The position numbers were made by a program, and so were the translations under genes. Positions 1 to 10,673 of a stretch of DNA of 64,000 bases are shown piece after piece. Source of the stretch: Ewingella sp. CoE-038-23 (GTDB taxonomy: Bacteria > Pseudomonadota > Gammaproteobacteria > Enterobacterales > Enterobacteriaceae); assembly GCF_040419245.1 (NCBI RefSeq), contig NZ_JAZHOH010000001.1, forward strand, positions 2,232,001 through 2,296,000. The letters run 5' to 3'. The notes below the pieces were generated by a model. The model ran no database searches and had not been told where the DNA came from. It was given only the letters and a program-made list of their open reading frames with translations. Position 1 is the first letter of the stretch. Each line of letters begins with the position of its first letter.

Positions 1-802
1 CCATTGGCGGGCGAATATAGATATCCAAACGATGCTCGTGGCCGTTGTACACCGGGAACAATGGAACGATGGACGCGCGGCAAACCTTCATCAGACGCCC
101 TACCGCTGGCAGCGTCGCCTTATAGGTGGCGAAGAAATCCACGAACTCGCTGTGCTCGGCGCCATGGTCCTGATCCGGCAAGTAATAGCCCCAATACCCC
201 TGACGCACTGAGCTGATAAACGGCTTGATGCCGTCATTGCGCGCGTGCATGCGGCCGCCAAAGCGACGACGCACGCTGTTCCACAGGTAATCTGTCAGCG
301 GGTTCTTCTGGTTATGGAACATGGCGGCCATAGGTTGCCCGGTGGCGGCCATCAGCATCGCGGGGATATCCACCGCCCAGCCGTGCGGCACCAGAAAAAT
401 GACGTTTTTGCCGTCGGCCTGCATCTGGTCGACAATCTCCTTGCCGTGCCACTTAACGCGGCTAAGCACCTTCTCAGGCGCGCGGCAGGCCAGCTCGGCC
501 ATCATCACCATCGACTGCGGCGCGGCGGCAAACATCTCATCAATGATGTGTTCGCGCTCGGCCTCGGGCACTTCCGGCATGCAGTACAGCAAATTGATTC
601 GGGCACGGCGGCGCGCGCCTTTAGCGAGCTTGCCCGCCAGTCGGCCCAGGCTGCCCAAAATCGGGTCACGGACTTTGACTGGAACATACGCCATTGCGGC
701 CATAGCACCGACGCCAAGCCATACCCCCCAGTAGCGCGGATGGTAAAAGGCTTTCTGAAATTCTGGAATAAATTCGACGTTCGATTTTTTCTCTGGCTGC
801 AT
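1..802 (-). CDS. lpxM: Lipid A myristoyltransferase LpxM (MsbB), 3' part missing
   Basis: Last-step acyltransferase of lipid A synthesis, which adds a myristoyl chain to Kdo2-lipid A at the inner membrane. The reading frame is open to base 1, so about 267 of the family's roughly 320 residues are present and the C-terminus lies outside the window. Near residue 140 the HGWAVD motif gives the catalytic H-x4-D of LpxL/LpxM acyltransferases. The stretches [23 protein letters not shown] and [13 protein letters not shown] are characteristic of LpxM rather than LpxL. An N-terminal hydrophobic segment follows HPRYWG. I chose the ATG at 802 because MQPEKKSN...FIPEF aligns with the E. coli start; an in-frame ATG at 820 is the alternative. 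It lies downstream of mepM, as in E. coli, with a terminator between. Confidence 0.95.
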   Translation of the reverse strand, partial: MQPEKKSNVEFIPEFQKAFYHPRYWGVWLGVGAMAAMAYVPVKVRDPILGSLGRLAGKLAKGARRRARINLLYCMPEVPEAEREHIIDEMFAAAPQSMVMMAELACRAPEKVLSRVKWHGKEIVDQMQADGKNVIFLVPHGWAVDIPAMLMAATGQPMAAMFHNQKNPLTDYLWNSVRRRFGGRMHARNDGIKPFISSVRQGYWGYYLPDQDHGAEHSEFVDFFATYKATLPAVGRLMKVCRASIVPLFPVYNGHEHRLDIYIRPPM

Positions 803-906
803 AGATGGCTCTGAATACATAGCTCTTAAAACAATAATTCGGACAATGATAAGTGTAGTGCATGATTTTGCAAAGAAACTCACCACCTCGTCGGAGCAGA
901 AAGACG

Positions 907-945
907 CAAAAAGCGCTTCAGGCATGCCCTAAAAGCATGCCTGAA
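907..945 (-). terminator. Intrinsic terminator after mepM
   Basis: An 11-bp perfect stem (917-927 with 935-945, loop of 7) is followed on the minus strand by GCGCTTTTTGCG. It lies between the mepM stop and lpxM, so lpxM probably has its own promoter in 821-906. Confidence 0.6.
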
Positions 946-982
946 ACGTCAGCGTGACGCTGAAACAAACTGATTTGCGAAA

Positions 983-2299
983 TTAATTCAGCTTCAACTG
1001 CGGAATAACTTGTTTGACCGTAGCCAGATAGTCAGCGCGATCTTTACCCGTCAGCCCTTCTGAACGCGGCAACTTGGCGGTCAACGGATTGACGGCCAGC
1101 TGGTTAATCCACATTTCAAAGTGCAGGTGTGGTCCGGTAGAGCGCCCGGTGTTGCCGGACAACGCGATGCGATCGCCACGTTTAATCTTCTGACCCGGCT
1201 TAACCAGAATTTTGCGCAGGTGCATGTAGCGCGTCATGTACTGGCGGCCGTGACGGATAGCAATGTAGTTGCCCGCCGCACCGCCATTTTTCGCCACCAT
1301 GACTTCACCATCACCCACTGCCAACACCGGGGTGCCCACTGGCACAGCGAAGTCAACGCCACGGTGCGGTGCAATACGGCCAGTCACCGGGTTCAAACGA
1401 CGCGGGTTAAAGTTAGAGGAAACGCGGAACTGCTTGATGGTGGGGAATCGTAAGAAACCGCGGGCTAAGCCGCTACCATTGCGATCGTAGAACTTACCGT
1501 CTTCGGCCCGAATGGCGTAATAATCTTTGCCGCTGCTACGCATACGCACGCCCTGCAGGTGGCTCTGCTCGCTCTTGCCGTCCAGCACTTCGCGGGACAT
1601 CAGCACCGCGAACTCATCGCCTTTACGCAGCTTTTTGAAGTCTAACTGCCACTGCAAGGCTTTGACGACTGAACTGATTTCACCGCTGGAAAGCCCGGCG
1701 GCTTTGGCACTGGCGACAAAACTGCCATCCAGACGCCCTTTCAGCACGCTGTCTTGCCACTCACCTTTGAGCGTCTCAAGGCTAGCTTTAAAGCCGGAGC
1801 CGGAACGGTCATACGTGTAAGTCTCACGACGCGACTTCTCCCACACCACGCGCTGTAATTCACCGTCGTCATTGACTGTCCATGACAGCTGCTGACCGAC
1901 TTTCAAATTACGCAAATCGCTGTTGGTGGACGCCAGCGCGGAGATATCGGACATATCGATACCGTACTGGTTGAGGATGCTGCTTAGGGTATCGCCGGTG
2001 GAAACCACGTACTCGTGCACGCCCGTTTCAGATTCAACTTTTTCGTCGAGATCGTCTTGTGGAATGTCTTCCGCAGGCGGCGGCTGGTCGATGGGTTCAC
2101 TGGCTTCAGGGAGCAGCGAACGTACTTGCTCGCTGTCGAGTTCGATATGTTTAACGATAGGGTTCTGTTCTGGGTGGTAAACGAACGGTTTCCATACGGC
2201 TACTGCGAGAGTAACTACGGTAAGCGACCCCAGCATGACGCGGTGGGGCCGTGGAAGGTTGTTATACGCCAGAGCGATAGAGCGGGCTATCAGCTGCAC
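983..2299 (-). CDS. mepM: Murein DD-endopeptidase MepM
   Basis: Periplasmic M23 metallopeptidase that cuts D-Ala-mDAP crosslinks so that the sacculus can grow. The 438 residues show an N-terminal cytoplasmic part, one membrane anchor (about residues 22-38), an OapA-like linker and a LysM peptidoglycan-binding domain (about 95-145, GDTLSSILNQYG). A C-terminal M23 domain (about 310-410) carries the zinc motifs HRGVD and HLH. Length and order match E. coli MepM (YebA, 440 residues). The start lies 21 bp after the znuA stop, so the two are probably co-transcribed, as in the E. coli znuA-mepM-lpxM neighbourhood. The terminator downstream separates it from lpxM. Confidence 0.96.
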   Translation of the reverse strand: MQLIARSIALAYNNLPRPHRVMLGSLTVVTLAVAVWKPFVYHPEQNPIVKHIELDSEQVRSLLPEASEPIDQPPPAEDIPQDDLDEKVESETGVHEYVVSTGDTLSSILNQYGIDMSDISALASTNSDLRNLKVGQQLSWTVNDDGELQRVVWEKSRRETYTYDRSGSGFKASLETLKGEWQDSVLKGRLDGSFVASAKAAGLSSGEISSVVKALQWQLDFKKLRKGDEFAVLMSREVLDGKSEQSHLQGVRMRSSGKDYYAIRAEDGKFYDRNGSGLARGFLRFPTIKQFRVSSNFNPRRLNPVTGRIAPHRGVDFAVPVGTPVLAVGDGEVMVAKNGGAAGNYIAIRHGRQYMTRYMHLRKILVKPGQKIKRGDRIALSGNTGRSTGPHLHFEMWINQLAVNPLTAKLPRSEGLTGKDRADYLATVKQVIPQLKLN

Positions 2300-2320
2300 T
2301 TTAATACGGTCCTTTTAATC

Positions 2321-3253
2321 TTACTTCAGGCAGCTCACGTACTGGTTAGTCAGATGTGACAGGAAGTTCACATAACTGTCCTTACCCAATGCGATGCCGC
2401 TTCCCAACGGATCCAATGTGCCCATACGCACTGTTGTCCCTTGGGCAACGGCATTGATTACGGCCGGCCTGAATTGTGGCTCAGCAAAAACACAGACTGC
2501 TTTCTGCTCAACCAACTGAGTTCGAATGAGATGTAATCGCTGCGCGCCGGGTTGGATTTCGGGGTTGACCGTAAAGTGGCCAAGTGGCGAAAGGCCAAAG
2601 TGTTTTTCGAAATAGCCATAGGCATCATGAAAAACGAAATATCCCTTACCCTGCACAGGCTGCAGCATCTTACCAAGGTTTTTGTCAACTTGTGTCAAGC
2701 CGTCCTCAAACTGACGCAAGTTTGCGTCTAATTTGTCCTTGTTTTGTGGCATAAGTTCCAATAATTTGGCGTGGATCGCGATCGCCGTCTGTTTTGCTAT
2801 CTCTGGCGACATCCAAACGTGCATGTTGTACTCACCATGATGATGATCGTGGCCGCCGTCCGCGTGGTCGTGATCGTGCTCTTCTTCCTCTTCATTGCCT
2901 TTCTGTAATAACGGTTTTACCGTCGGCAATGCCGAAATTTCCACTTGACGATTTGGCCCCAGTTGGGCGGCAGATTTGGTCATGTAGGCTTCCATTTCCG
3001 GACCGACCCACACCACCAAATCGGCACTGCGTATTTTTTTCAGGTCTGAGGGGCGAAGCGCGAAATCGTGTGGTGACGCCCCGTCTGGCAGCAGCACTTC
3101 GGTAGGCGTCACGCCGTCAGCAATCGCCGAGGCAATAAATCCCAATGGACGGACCGAAGCCACGACGTCAGCCTGAGCGCTGGTCACCGCGCATGCACTC
3201 AGCAAACTTGTCGCTAATAAAATCCGTTTAAAGGTCTTTTTTGGGTCTGTCAT
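2321..3253 (-). CDS. znuA: Zinc ABC transporter substrate-binding protein ZnuA
   Basis: Periplasmic high-affinity zinc-binding protein that delivers Zn2+ to ZnuBC. It has 310 residues. A Sec signal peptide ends near SAQA (about residue 28). The mature part holds the cluster A-I ligands, with HDF near residue 62, a His/Glu/Asp-rich loop (about 120-140, many HDH and HHH repeats) and a downstream HVW. The His-rich loop is typical of ZnuA and is thought to help capture zinc. GAGGT 8 bases upstream of the ATG supports the start. It is divergent from znuCB, with a Zur box between, so it should be repressed when zinc is plentiful. Confidence 0.97.
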   Translation of the reverse strand: MTDPKKTFKRILLATSLLSACAVTSAQADVVASVRPLGFIASAIADGVTPTEVLLPDGASPHDFALRPSDLKKIRSADLVVWVGPEMEAYMTKSAAQLGPNRQVEISALPTVKPLLQKGNEEEEEHDHDHADGGHDHHHGEYNMHVWMSPEIAKQTAIAIHAKLLELMPQNKDKLDANLRQFEDGLTQVDKNLGKMLQPVQGKGYFVFHDAYGYFEKHFGLSPLGHFTVNPEIQPGAQRLHLIRTQLVEQKAVCVFAEPQFRPAVINAVAQGTTVRMGTLDPLGSGIALGKDSYVNFLSHLTNQYVSCLK

Positions 3254-3300
3254 TTGGAATTACCTCTTCATCTTAAAGGTGAAAACTGGTTATTTTCACG

Positions 3301-3323
3301 GAAATGCAATATTATAACATTCG
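3301..3323. promoter_or_regulatory. Zur operator of the znuA / znuCB divergent promoters
   Basis: The 23 bases contain AATG-N11-CATT as an imperfect palindrome. The reverse complement closely matches the E. coli Zur box (core AATGTTATAATAT). It lies between znuA and znuC, where the E. coli site lies. It overlaps the first possible in-frame ATG of znuC (3304), which argues that this upstream ATG is not the translation start. Confidence 0.85.
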
Positions 3324-3348
3324 ATTTGTTCTGCAAGACAAGACTGAC

Positions 3349-4107
3349 ATGCCCACACTAACCACACTTAATAAAATCTCGGTTGCCTTCGGCAATCGAC
3401 GCGTGCTGTCGGATATCTCTCTGACATTACAACCCGGTAAAATTCTTACGCTGCTTGGCCCAAATGGCGCAGGGAAATCCACCCTGGTGCGCGTCGTGCT
3501 GGGCTTAGTGCCGCCAACCAGCGGAACCCTGACTCGCGAGCCGGGTCTGCGCATCGGCTATGTGCCGCAAAAATTGCATCTTGATGCCACCATGCCGCTG
3601 ACGGTTAGCCGCTTTATGCGCCTCAAACCCGGCGTGAAGCGCGGCGACATCCTCCCTGCCCTGAAACGCGTTCAGGCCGCGAACCTACTCGACCAGCCGA
3701 TGCAAAAACTCTCCGGCGGTGAGAACCAGCGCGTGCTGCTGGCTCGCGCTTTGATGAATAATCCGCAGCTGCTGGTGCTGGATGAGCCCACTCAGGGTGT
3801 CGATGTTAACGGCCAGCTCGCGCTCTATAACCTGATAGACAACCTGCGCTGCGAGCTAGGCTGCGCGGTGCTGATGGTGTCCCACGACCTGCATCTGGTG
3901 ATGGCGAAAACCGACGAAGTGCTGTGTCTCAACCAGCATATCTGCTGCTCTGGCTCCCCAGAAGTGGTGTCCACTCACCCTGAATTTATCGCCATGTTTG
4001 GCAATCGCGGTGCCGAGCAGCTGGCTATTTATCGCCATCATCACAATCATCGTCATGATTTAAAAGGAAAAGTTATTTTGCGTAAAAGCGGAGGCCATGA
4101 CGCATGA
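3349..4107 (+). CDS. znuC: Zinc ABC transporter ATP-binding protein ZnuC
   Basis: Cytoplasmic ATPase of the ZnuABC zinc importer. The 252 residues hold Walker A (GPNGAGKST), the ABC signature (LSGGENQR), Walker B ([10 protein letters not shown]) and the switch His (SHDLH). The C-terminus is His-rich (YRHHHNHRH), as in other enterobacterial ZnuC. I start at ATG 3349 ([12 protein letters not shown]) because it aligns with the E. coli N-terminus; the longer frame from 3304 would begin inside the Zur box. The stop overlaps the znuB start by 4 bases (ATGA), which implies translational coupling. Confidence 0.96.
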   Translation: MPTLTTLNKISVAFGNRRVLSDISLTLQPGKILTLLGPNGAGKSTLVRVVLGLVPPTSGTLTREPGLRIGYVPQKLHLDATMPLTVSRFMRLKPGVKRGDILPALKRVQAANLLDQPMQKLSGGENQRVLLARALMNNPQLLVLDEPTQGVDVNGQLALYNLIDNLRCELGCAVLMVSHDLHLVMAKTDEVLCLNQHICCSGSPEVVSTHPEFIAMFGNRGAEQLAIYRHHHNHRHDLKGKVILRKSGGHDA

Positions 4108-4889
4108 TTGAATTATTGCTCCCCGGCTGGCTGGCGGGGATTTTGCTGGCGACGGCCGCGGGCCCGCTTGGCTCATTTGTGGTGTGGCGACGCATGTCCT
4201 ATTTCGGCGACACGCTGGCGCACGCTTCCCTGCTCGGCGTGGCCTTTGGCCTGCTGCTGAACGTCAATCCCTTCTACGCCGTGATTGCCGTTACCCTGTT
4301 GCTGGCCCTGCTGCTGGTGATCCTTGAGCGAAAGCCGCATCTAGCTGTCGATACACTGTTAGGCATTATGGCGCACAGCGCGCTGTCGCTGGGTCTGGTG
4401 GTGGTTAGCCTGATGTCCAACGTGCGGGTCGATTTAATGGCGTACCTGTTTGGGGATCTGCTGTCCGTCACGCTGAGCGATATCTGGATGATTGGCGTTG
4501 GCGTGGTAGTGGTGATTGCCGTGCTCTGCTGGCAGTGGCGCTCGCTGTTGTCGATGACCATCAGCCCAGAGCTGGCGCACGTTGACGGCGTTAACCTACA
4601 GCGCTCGCGCATCGTGCTGATGCTGGTGACTGCATTGACTATTGGTTTGGCGATGAAGTTTGTCGGCGCGCTGATCATCACCTCTTTGCTGATCATTCCA
4701 GCCGCCACGGCACGCCGCTTCGCTAAGACGCCGGAGCAAATGGCGCTGGTAGCTATTGCCGTGGGTATTCTGGCAGTCTCCGGCGGCCTGGCTTTCTCGG
4801 CTTTCTACGATACGCCGGCTGGCCCGTCGGTGGTGCTGAGCGCGGCAATTATGTTTATGCTCAGTCTGAGCAAAAAACAGGTCGCCTGA
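4104..4889 (+). CDS. znuB: Zinc ABC transporter permease ZnuB
   Basis: Inner-membrane permease of the ZnuABC system, 261 residues (E. coli ZnuB also 261). It is almost entirely hydrophobic, with 7-8 predicted membrane segments. The cytoplasmic stretch [15 protein letters not shown] and the [11 protein letters not shown] segment are conserved in the ABC-3 (zinc/manganese) permease family. It shares 4 bases with znuC and ends just before a bidirectional terminator. Confidence 0.97.
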   Translation: MIELLLPGWLAGILLATAAGPLGSFVVWRRMSYFGDTLAHASLLGVAFGLLLNVNPFYAVIAVTLLLALLLVILERKPHLAVDTLLGIMAHSALSLGLVVVSLMSNVRVDLMAYLFGDLLSVTLSDIWMIGVGVVVVIAVLCWQWRSLLSMTISPELAHVDGVNLQRSRIVLMLVTALTIGLAMKFVGALIITSLLIIPAATARRFAKTPEQMALVAIAVGILAVSGGLAFSAFYDTPAGPSVVLSAAIMFMLSLSKKQVA

Positions 4890-4902
4890 CCCAGCTCGAC
4901 GC

Positions 4903-4934
4903 ATAAAAAAAGGACGCCAAGGCGTCCTTTTTTG
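4903..4934. terminator. Bidirectional terminator, znuB / ruvB
   Basis: Stem 4911-4918 with 4921-4928, flanked by an A-run on the left and a T-run on the right, so it can end transcription from both convergent operons. Confidence 0.85.
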
Positions 4935-4955
4935 TCATTTGCAAACAGCGCAGTT

Positions 4956-5960
4956 CTACTCTTCGCGCGTCATGCCAAAGTGCTTATAGGCGTGATTGGT
5001 CGCCATGCGGCCGCGCGGGGTACGTTGAATAAAACCTTGCTGAATAAGGAAGGGTTCAATCACGTCTTCAATGGTTTCGCGCTCTTCGCCGATGGCGGCG
5101 GCAAGGTTATCCAGGCCGACCGGGCCGCCGGTAAACTTGTCAATAATTGCCAGCAGCAGCTTGCGGTCCATGTAGTCGAAACCTTCGGCATCGACGTCCA
5201 GCATGTCCAGCGCGCTGGTGGCGATATCGCCACCGATGGTGCCATCGCCTTTCACTTCAGCAAAGTCACGCACCCGTCGCAGCAGGCGGTTGGCAATACG
5301 CGGCGTGCCGCGCGAGCGGCGAGCAATCTGGTGCGCGCCCTCTTCCGACAGCTCTAAGCCCAGACAGCTGGCGCTGCGCCCGACGATGTGCTGTAGGTCG
5401 GCGACCTGATAGAACTCCAGACGCTGAACAATGCCAAAACGGTCGCGCAGCGGCGAGGTTAGCGAGCCTGCGCGCGTCGTCGCGCCCACCAGCGTAAACG
5501 GCGGCAGGTCGAGCTTGATAGAGCGCGCCGCCGGCCCTTCACCAATCATGATATCTAACTGATAATCTTCCATGGCTGGGTAAAGAATCTCTTCAACCAC
5601 GGGAGACAGGCGGTGGATTTCATCAATGAACAGCACGTCATGCGGTTCGAGGTTGGTGAGCATGGCCGCTAAGTCGCCCGCCTTCTCTAGTACCGGACCC
5701 GAGGTGGTGCGCAGATTAACGCCCATTTCGTTGGCGACGATGTTGGCCAGCGTGGTTTTACCCAATCCCGGCGGGCCAAAAATCAGCAAGTGGTCTAATG
5801 CATCACCGCGCTGCTTGGCCGCCTGAATAAATATCTCCATTTGCGAACGCACGTGGGGCTGACCGACATATTCGGACAGCATCTTCGGGCGTATCGCACG
5901 ATCGATGACTTCTTCTTCGCTGATAACATCAGGCGAAATCAGGCGGTCAGCTTCTATCAT
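4956..5960 (-). CDS. ruvB: Holliday junction branch migration ATPase RuvB
   Basis: Hexameric AAA+ motor that drives branch migration with RuvA. The 334 residues (E. coli 336) show Walker [10 protein letters not shown] at about residues 62-70, Walker B with DEIH at about 112-115, the sensor GATTRAG, and a C-terminal winged-helix DNA-binding region ([17 protein letters not shown]). It follows ruvA by 8 bases in the same operon and so shares the LexA-controlled promoter. It ends at the shared terminator with znuB. Confidence 0.98.
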   Translation of the reverse strand: MIEADRLISPDVISEEEVIDRAIRPKMLSEYVGQPHVRSQMEIFIQAAKQRGDALDHLLIFGPPGLGKTTLANIVANEMGVNLRTTSGPVLEKAGDLAAMLTNLEPHDVLFIDEIHRLSPVVEEILYPAMEDYQLDIMIGEGPAARSIKLDLPPFTLVGATTRAGSLTSPLRDRFGIVQRLEFYQVADLQHIVGRSASCLGLELSEEGAHQIARRSRGTPRIANRLLRRVRDFAEVKGDGTIGGDIATSALDMLDVDAEGFDYMDRKLLLAIIDKFTGGPVGLDNLAAAIGEERETIEDVIEPFLIQQGFIQRTPRGRMATNHAYKHFGMTREE

Positions 5961-5968
5961 CTATTACC

Positions 5969-6589
5969 TCACAGAGCCGCGCGCAACGCGTCTCTAATCA
6001 ACGTTTCACAATCCAGACCCGGTTTGGCGATTTTGCTGATCATGCGGCTGGCCTCTGGCGGCTTATAGCCAAGAGAGATCAGGGCTGAGACGGCTTCGCC
6101 TTCGGCATCAGACTCTTTCGTCGGTGAGGACGATGCCGGTAGCGTGATATCCGTATGATTACTAAAGAGATCGCCGTTTAATCCTTTAAAGCGGTCCTTC
6201 ATTTCAACTACCAGACGCTCTGCGGTCTTCTTACCCACGCCGGGTAATTTAATCAGTGCGGTGATCTCTTCTTTCTCGACCGCGCTGACGAACTGCTGCG
6301 CAGACATGCCGGAAAGAATGGCTAACGCCAGTTTTGGCCCGACGCCGTTCACTTTTATCAATTCACGGAACAGAGCGCGTTCTTGCTTTTCGTTGAATCC
6401 GTAGAGTAACTGCGCGTCTTCACGCACAATAAACTGCGTGAAAATGATAGCTTCTTTACCCAGATCTGGTAATTCGTAAAAACAGGTCATTGGCATATGG
6501 ACTTCGTAGCCCACGCCGTTAGTTTCCAACAGCACGAGCGGCGGCTGTTTTTCCAGAATAACGCCTCTGAGTCGACCTATCACTTTCAC
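5969..6589 (-). CDS. ruvA: Holliday junction DNA-binding protein RuvA
   Basis: Binds four-way junctions and loads RuvB. The 206 residues (E. coli 203) have an N-terminal OB fold ([12 protein letters not shown]), the acidic-pin domain, two helix-hairpin-helix motifs ([15 protein letters not shown] and the preceding [13 protein letters not shown]) and a C-terminal domain III that contacts RuvB. It starts with GTG at 6589, behind an AAGGAAGGTG ribosome-binding site. It heads the ruvAB unit, and a LexA box lies about 56 bases upstream. Confidence 0.97.
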   Translation of the reverse strand: MKVIGRLRGVILEKQPPLVLLETNGVGYEVHMPMTCFYELPDLGKEAIIFTQFIVREDAQLLYGFNEKQERALFRELIKVNGVGPKLALAILSGMSAQQFVSAVEKEEITALIKLPGVGKKTAERLVVEMKDRFKGLNGDLFSNHTDITLPASSSPTKESDAEGEAVSALISLGYKPPEASRMISKIAKPGLDCETLIRDALRAAL

Positions 6590-6644
6590 CTTCCTTTATG
6601 GATCAAATTTTCAAAATGCTGCGCTGTTTATATCATAGAAAAGG

Positions 6645-6660
6645 CTGGATGAATATCCAG
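6645..6660. promoter_or_regulatory. LexA (SOS) box upstream of ruvAB
   Basis: The 16 bases read CTG-N10-CAG with a palindromic centre and are nearly the E. coli ruvA box. Its place between ruvC and ruvA fits SOS induction of ruvAB while ruvC stays outside that control. Confidence 0.85.
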
Positions 6661-6679
6661 CCTAATGCGATACAGCTCA

Positions 6680-7201
6680 CTAACGCATCCGCCCGCGTGC
6701 CATTTGTAATTTATCCGTGCTCAGGCGAATGGCGTTTTGGCTCATGTGGCAATGGGTGATGGCAATCGCCAGGGCATCGGCGGCGTCCGCCTGCGGGTTA
6801 GCGGGCAGTTTCAATAATGAACGTACCATATGCTGCACCTGTGACTTTTCAGCAGCGCCGGTGCCGACCACCGTCTGCTTCACCTGCCGCGCGGCATACT
6901 CAAACACCGGCAAATCCTGATTCACCGCCGCCACGATGGCCGCACCCCGCGCCTGCCCCAGCTTGAGGGCCGAGTCGGGGTTTTTCGCCATAAATACTGA
7001 TTCGATGGCAAAAAAGTCTGGATGAAATTGGGTAATAATTTCGCTGACGCCGGCATAAATTAGCTTTAAACGGGTCGGCATATCGTCGACTACTGTGCGA
7101 ATACAGCCGCTGCCGAGATAGCTGAGTTGACGCCCTGTCTGGCGGATAATGCCATAGCCGGTAACGCGTGAACCGGGGTCAATCCCCAGAATTATAGCCA
7201 T
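6680..7201 (-). CDS. ruvC: Holliday junction resolvase RuvC
   Basis: Dimeric RNase H-fold endonuclease that cuts Holliday junctions. With the start at 7201 it has 173 residues, exactly the E. coli length. Acidic catalytic residues are visible in [12 protein letters not shown] (first Asp), in AIESVF (Glu) and in the C-terminal [12 protein letters not shown]. An ATG two codons upstream (7207) is possible but less like the family. It lies between yebC and ruvAB in the same direction. Confidence 0.97.
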   Translation of the reverse strand: MAIILGIDPGSRVTGYGIIRQTGRQLSYLGSGCIRTVVDDMPTRLKLIYAGVSEIITQFHPDFFAIESVFMAKNPDSALKLGQARGAAIVAAVNQDLPVFEYAARQVKQTVVGTGAAEKSQVQHMVRSLLKLPANPQADAADALAIAITHCHMSQNAIRLSTDKLQMARGRMR

Positions 7202-7308
7202 AGCCAATCAACGCCTTGTGTTGTCGTTTTGCATAAGTGGGGAGTATAGACCGCAGAGAGGGTCTGCGGATAGCCGGCCGGTGAACGAGCCACCGGCGGC
7301 AAAGAGCA

Positions 7309-8052
7309 TTACAGAGTTTCTGCAATCTCGTCGGAGATTTCACCGTTGTGGTAAACCTCCTGCACATCATCACAATCTTCCAGCATGTCGATCAAACGCA
7401 GCAATTTAGGGGCTGTTTCTGCATCCATATCGGCTTTGGTCGATGGGATCATGGAGACTTCAGCGGAGTCCGCTTTGTAGCCTGCGGCTTCCAGCGCATC
7501 TTTCACTTCGCCCAGATTTTCCCACGCAGTGAAGACGTCAATCGCGCCATCGTCATAAGAAACGATGTCTTCGGCGCCCGCTTCCAAAGCAGCTTCCATC
7601 ACGGCATCTTCATCCAGACCCGGAGCAAAAGTGATCACCCCTTTCTTGGAGAACAGGTAGGCCACGGAGCCGTCAGTGCCCAGGTTGCCGCCGGTTTTGG
7701 TGAAGGCATGACGCACTTCAGCCACGGTACGGTTGCGGTTGTCACTCAAACATTCCACCATGATTGCCGAGCCACCTGGACCGTAACCTTCATAAATGAT
7801 GGTTTCCATGTTGGTGTCGTCATCGCCGCCCACGCCACGCGCCACGGCGCGGTTCAGGGTGTCACGGGTCATGTTGTTGGCCAGCGCTTTATCGATAGCC
7901 GCGCGCAGACGAGGGTTAGCACCCGGATCGCCACCGCCCAGTTTCGCAGCTGTTACCAGCTCGCGAATAATTTTGGTGAAGATTTTGCCGCGTTTTGAAT
8001 CTTGCGCCGCTTTGCGGTGCTTAGTGTTGGCCCACTTACTGTGACCTGCCAT
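7309..8052 (-). CDS. yebC: YebC/PmpR-family protein YebC
   Basis: Conserved cytoplasmic protein of the YebC/TACO1 family; members act as transcription regulators or help ribosomes pass proline-rich stretches. It has 247 residues. The N-terminus [14 protein letters not shown] and the central acidic domain are diagnostic. I start at 8052 rather than at an upstream ATG (8064): MAGHSKW is the conserved family start and GGAG lies 7 bases upstream. It sits between nudB and ruvC, as in E. coli. Confidence 0.95.
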   Translation of the reverse strand: MAGHSKWANTKHRKAAQDSKRGKIFTKIIRELVTAAKLGGGDPGANPRLRAAIDKALANNMTRDTLNRAVARGVGGDDDTNMETIIYEGYGPGGSAIMVECLSDNRNRTVAEVRHAFTKTGGNLGTDGSVAYLFSKKGVITFAPGLDEDAVMEAALEAGAEDIVSYDDGAIDVFTAWENLGEVKDALEAAGYKADSAEVSMIPSTKADMDAETAPKLLRLIDMLEDCDDVQEVYHNGEISDEIAETL

Positions 8053-8069
8053 AAATATCTCCAAATAGT

Positions 8070-8516
8070 CTACGTAGACTGAATAGTTACAAATTCTTCA
8101 ATCGCCTGCTGGTTACTCGGTGACACCGTCAAGGCCGCCGCGGCGGATTTGTCGAGCCACTGGTAAGCAAGATGCTCGGTAATGACCACATCCCGCTCTG
8201 CGGGTAACGCCAGACAGAACCAATGTTCTTTGTTTCGGGTCACGCCGGGAGCATAGCGATAACGCAAATGAGCAAACAGCTCAAACTCCACGCAGCGCTG
8301 GCAGTCAACTAAATGCAGACTCTCGCCCGCAATATCAATCCCCACCTCTTCCAAAACTTCACGCTGCGCGGTTTGTTTCGGGGACTCCTCGCCTTCAAGA
8401 CTGCCGGTAACCGACTGCCAAAAATTCGCATCATCCCGTCGTTGAAGCATTAGCACCCGGCCGGTGTTGCTGGCGTAGATGACGCACAGTATCGACTCAG
8501 GACGCTTATGGCTCAT
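8070..8516 (-). CDS. nudB: Dihydroneopterin triphosphate diphosphatase NudB
   Basis: Nudix hydrolase of folate synthesis that removes pyrophosphate from dihydroneopterin triphosphate. The 148 residues carry a complete Nudix box, G-x5-E-x7-REVLEEVGI, at residues 38-60. The N-terminal [12 protein letters not shown] and the C-terminal ...QQAIEEFV match E. coli NudB. The start codon shares one base with the aspS stop (TGATG), indicating translational coupling. Confidence 0.94.
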   Translation of the reverse strand: MSHKRPESILCVIYASNTGRVLMLQRRDDANFWQSVTGSLEGEESPKQTAQREVLEEVGIDIAGESLHLVDCQRCVEFELFAHLRYRYAPGVTRNKEHWFCLALPAERDVVITEHLAYQWLDKSAAAALTVSPSNQQAIEEFVTIQST

Positions 8517-10324
8517 CAGTTATTCTCTGAATCTGTGTCCGACTTCACTTCTTTCGAGGTGTCTTTCTTCGCGACAACCGCAATACCCAGTTCCAACAGA
8601 GAAGCCGGATTAGCGAAGCTTGGTGCTTCGGTCATCAGGCAGGCCGCTGCGGTGGTTTTCGGGAAGGCAATCACGTCACGAATGTTTTCGGTGCCGGTCA
8701 GCAGCATCACCAGACGGTCAAGGCCGAACGCCAGGCCCGCGTGCGGAGGCGTGCCGTATTTCAGGGCGTCGAGCAGGAAGCCAAACTTCTCGCGTTGCTC
8801 GTGCTCGTTAATACCCAGAATGCCGAATACGGTCTGCTGCATTTCGCTGCGGTGAATACGCACCGAACCGCCGCCCACTTCATAACCGTTGATCACCATG
8901 TCATAGGCATTGGCGATCGCGGAAGTTGGGTTAGCGCCCAGCTCTTCTGCGGTCATCTCTTTTGGCGCAGTGAACGGGTGGTGCATGGCAGACAGGCCGC
9001 CTTCGTCGGTGTCTTCGAACATTGGGAAGTCGATGACCCACAGCGGTGCCCAGCTGTCTTCTTTGGTGATCTTCAGGTCGCGACCCACTTTTAGACGCAG
9101 CGCGCCGATAGCGTCGGTGACGATTTTCGCGCTGGCTGCGCCGAAGAAGATGATATCGCCATCTTGCGCGCCGGTGCGGCCAATCAGCGCCAGCAGCAGC
9201 TCTTCATTGAGGAACTTAGCCACCGGGCTTTGAATGCCTTCCAGACCTTTGGCGATTTCGTTGACTTTGATGTAAGCCAAGCCTTTCGCGCCATAAATCT
9301 CGATAAATTTGGCGTATTCATCAATTTGTTTACGGCTCAGCTGAGCACCGCCCGGAACGCGCAGAGCAGCAACGCGGCCTTTCGGGTCATTGGCGGGATC
9401 GGCAAAGACTTTGAAATCGATATCTTTCAGCAGGTCAGCGACGTCCACCAGCTCCATCGGGTTACGCAAGTCTGGCTTGTCGGAACCATAGCGGCGCATG
9501 GCTTCTGCGAAGGTCATGATTGGGAAGTCGCCCAGATCCACGCCTTTCACTTCAGTCCACAGCTCGCGCGCCAGTTTCTCCATCACTTCACGCACTTGCT
9601 CGGCGGTCATGAATGAGGTTTCGACATCGATCTGGGTGAATTCTGGCTGGCGGTCAGCACGCAGGTCTTCGTCACGGAAGCATTTAACAATCTGGTAGTA
9701 ACGGTCGAAGCCAGACATCATCAGCAGCTGTTTGAACAGCTGTGGCGACTGTGGCAGCGCGTAGAACTTACCTTTATGTACGCGGCTTGGCACCAGATAG
9801 TCACGCGCGCCTTCTGGGGTGGCTTTGGTCAACATCGGCGTTTCGATGTCGAGGAAGTCATGGGTGTCCATGAAGCGGCGAACCAGGCTGGTGATTTTCG
9901 CGCGGGTCTTCAGGCGGTTAGCCATTTCCGGGCGACGCAGGTCCAGATAGCGGTATTTCAGACGCGCTTCTTCGGTGTTGTTGTGGTTGGAGTCCAGCGG
10001 CAGAGGTTCTGAACGGTTGATGATATTCAGGCCGCTGGCGAACACTTCCACTTCACCCGTTGCCATATCTTTGTTGAACTGGCTCTCAGGACGAGCACGC
10101 ACCGTACCGGTGATTTGTACACAGAATTCGTTACGCAGTTCGGAAGCCAGCTCATAGGCCGCGCTTTGATCCGGGTCGAAGAAAACTTGAACAATGCCTT
10201 CGCGGTCGCGCATATCGATGAAGATTAAACCGCCTAAATCACGGCGACGATTAACCCAACCACACAACGTTACTTCCTGGCCCACGTTGGACGCATTCAG
10301 TTTCCCACAATATACAGTACGCAT
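8516..10324 (-). CDS. aspS: Aspartyl-tRNA synthetase
   Basis: Class IIb synthetase that charges tRNA-Asp. The 602 residues show an N-terminal OB anticodon-binding domain (about 1-110, [12 protein letters not shown]), class II motif 2 ([19 protein letters not shown], near residue 220), the bacterial GAD insert (about 290-410) and motif 3 ([13 protein letters not shown]). The C-terminus is some 12 residues longer than E. coli AspS and ends in a charged, serine-rich tail. It heads the leftward unit aspS-nudB-yebC-ruvC, and its promoter must lie in 10325-10450. Confidence 0.98.
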   Translation of the reverse strand: MRTVYCGKLNASNVGQEVTLCGWVNRRRDLGGLIFIDMRDREGIVQVFFDPDQSAAYELASELRNEFCVQITGTVRARPESQFNKDMATGEVEVFASGLNIINRSEPLPLDSNHNNTEEARLKYRYLDLRRPEMANRLKTRAKITSLVRRFMDTHDFLDIETPMLTKATPEGARDYLVPSRVHKGKFYALPQSPQLFKQLLMMSGFDRYYQIVKCFRDEDLRADRQPEFTQIDVETSFMTAEQVREVMEKLARELWTEVKGVDLGDFPIMTFAEAMRRYGSDKPDLRNPMELVDVADLLKDIDFKVFADPANDPKGRVAALRVPGGAQLSRKQIDEYAKFIEIYGAKGLAYIKVNEIAKGLEGIQSPVAKFLNEELLLALIGRTGAQDGDIIFFGAASAKIVTDAIGALRLKVGRDLKITKEDSWAPLWVIDFPMFEDTDEGGLSAMHHPFTAPKEMTAEELGANPTSAIANAYDMVINGYEVGGGSVRIHRSEMQQTVFGILGINEHEQREKFGFLLDALKYGTPPHAGLAFGLDRLVMLLTGTENIRDVIAFPKTTAAACLMTEAPSFANPASLLELGIAVVAKKDTSKEVKSDTDSENN

Positions 10325-10673
10325 AACGGTATCCTTTTGATCCCACTACCCGGCCTTACAGCAAAGGGTACGGAAACGGTTATTCACTCTGGTCGCCCGC
10401 TCGCAAAGGCTGCGGCGCGCGGAATTAGTTTTATTACAGCTCGAAAAAAGGCGGTCAGTATAAAGGAATTTCCACTTGAGGATAAGAGCGAAGACGCGCC
10501 CAAGCTCGCGCAATTCCATCGTTAACCTATAACACACATAATTTAACAAAATTATGCACATTTTCGCCCCTGCCTTGGCATAAACTCGCCCCATCCTTTT
10601 TAGGTAGCCAACAACGTTATTCACGTTTTCCCTCTCTATATTGTCATCACTTAACATTTCGGGAGCCTTACCG
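10325..10673. other. Intergenic region between aspS (-) and yecD (+)
   Basis: 349 bases without a convincing gene. It must hold divergent promoters. A weak rightward candidate has TTGGCA at about 10577, 17 bases and TTTTAG. GGAG just before ATG 10674 is the yecD ribosome-binding site. I see no clear operator. Confidence 0.5.

Noticed and set aside
245..814. 189-codon open frame on the plus strand
   Set aside because: Antisense to lpxM, no similarity and no ribosome-binding site; GC-rich shadow.
3304..3348. Upstream start for znuC
   Set aside because: It would begin inside the Zur operator and is not conserved.
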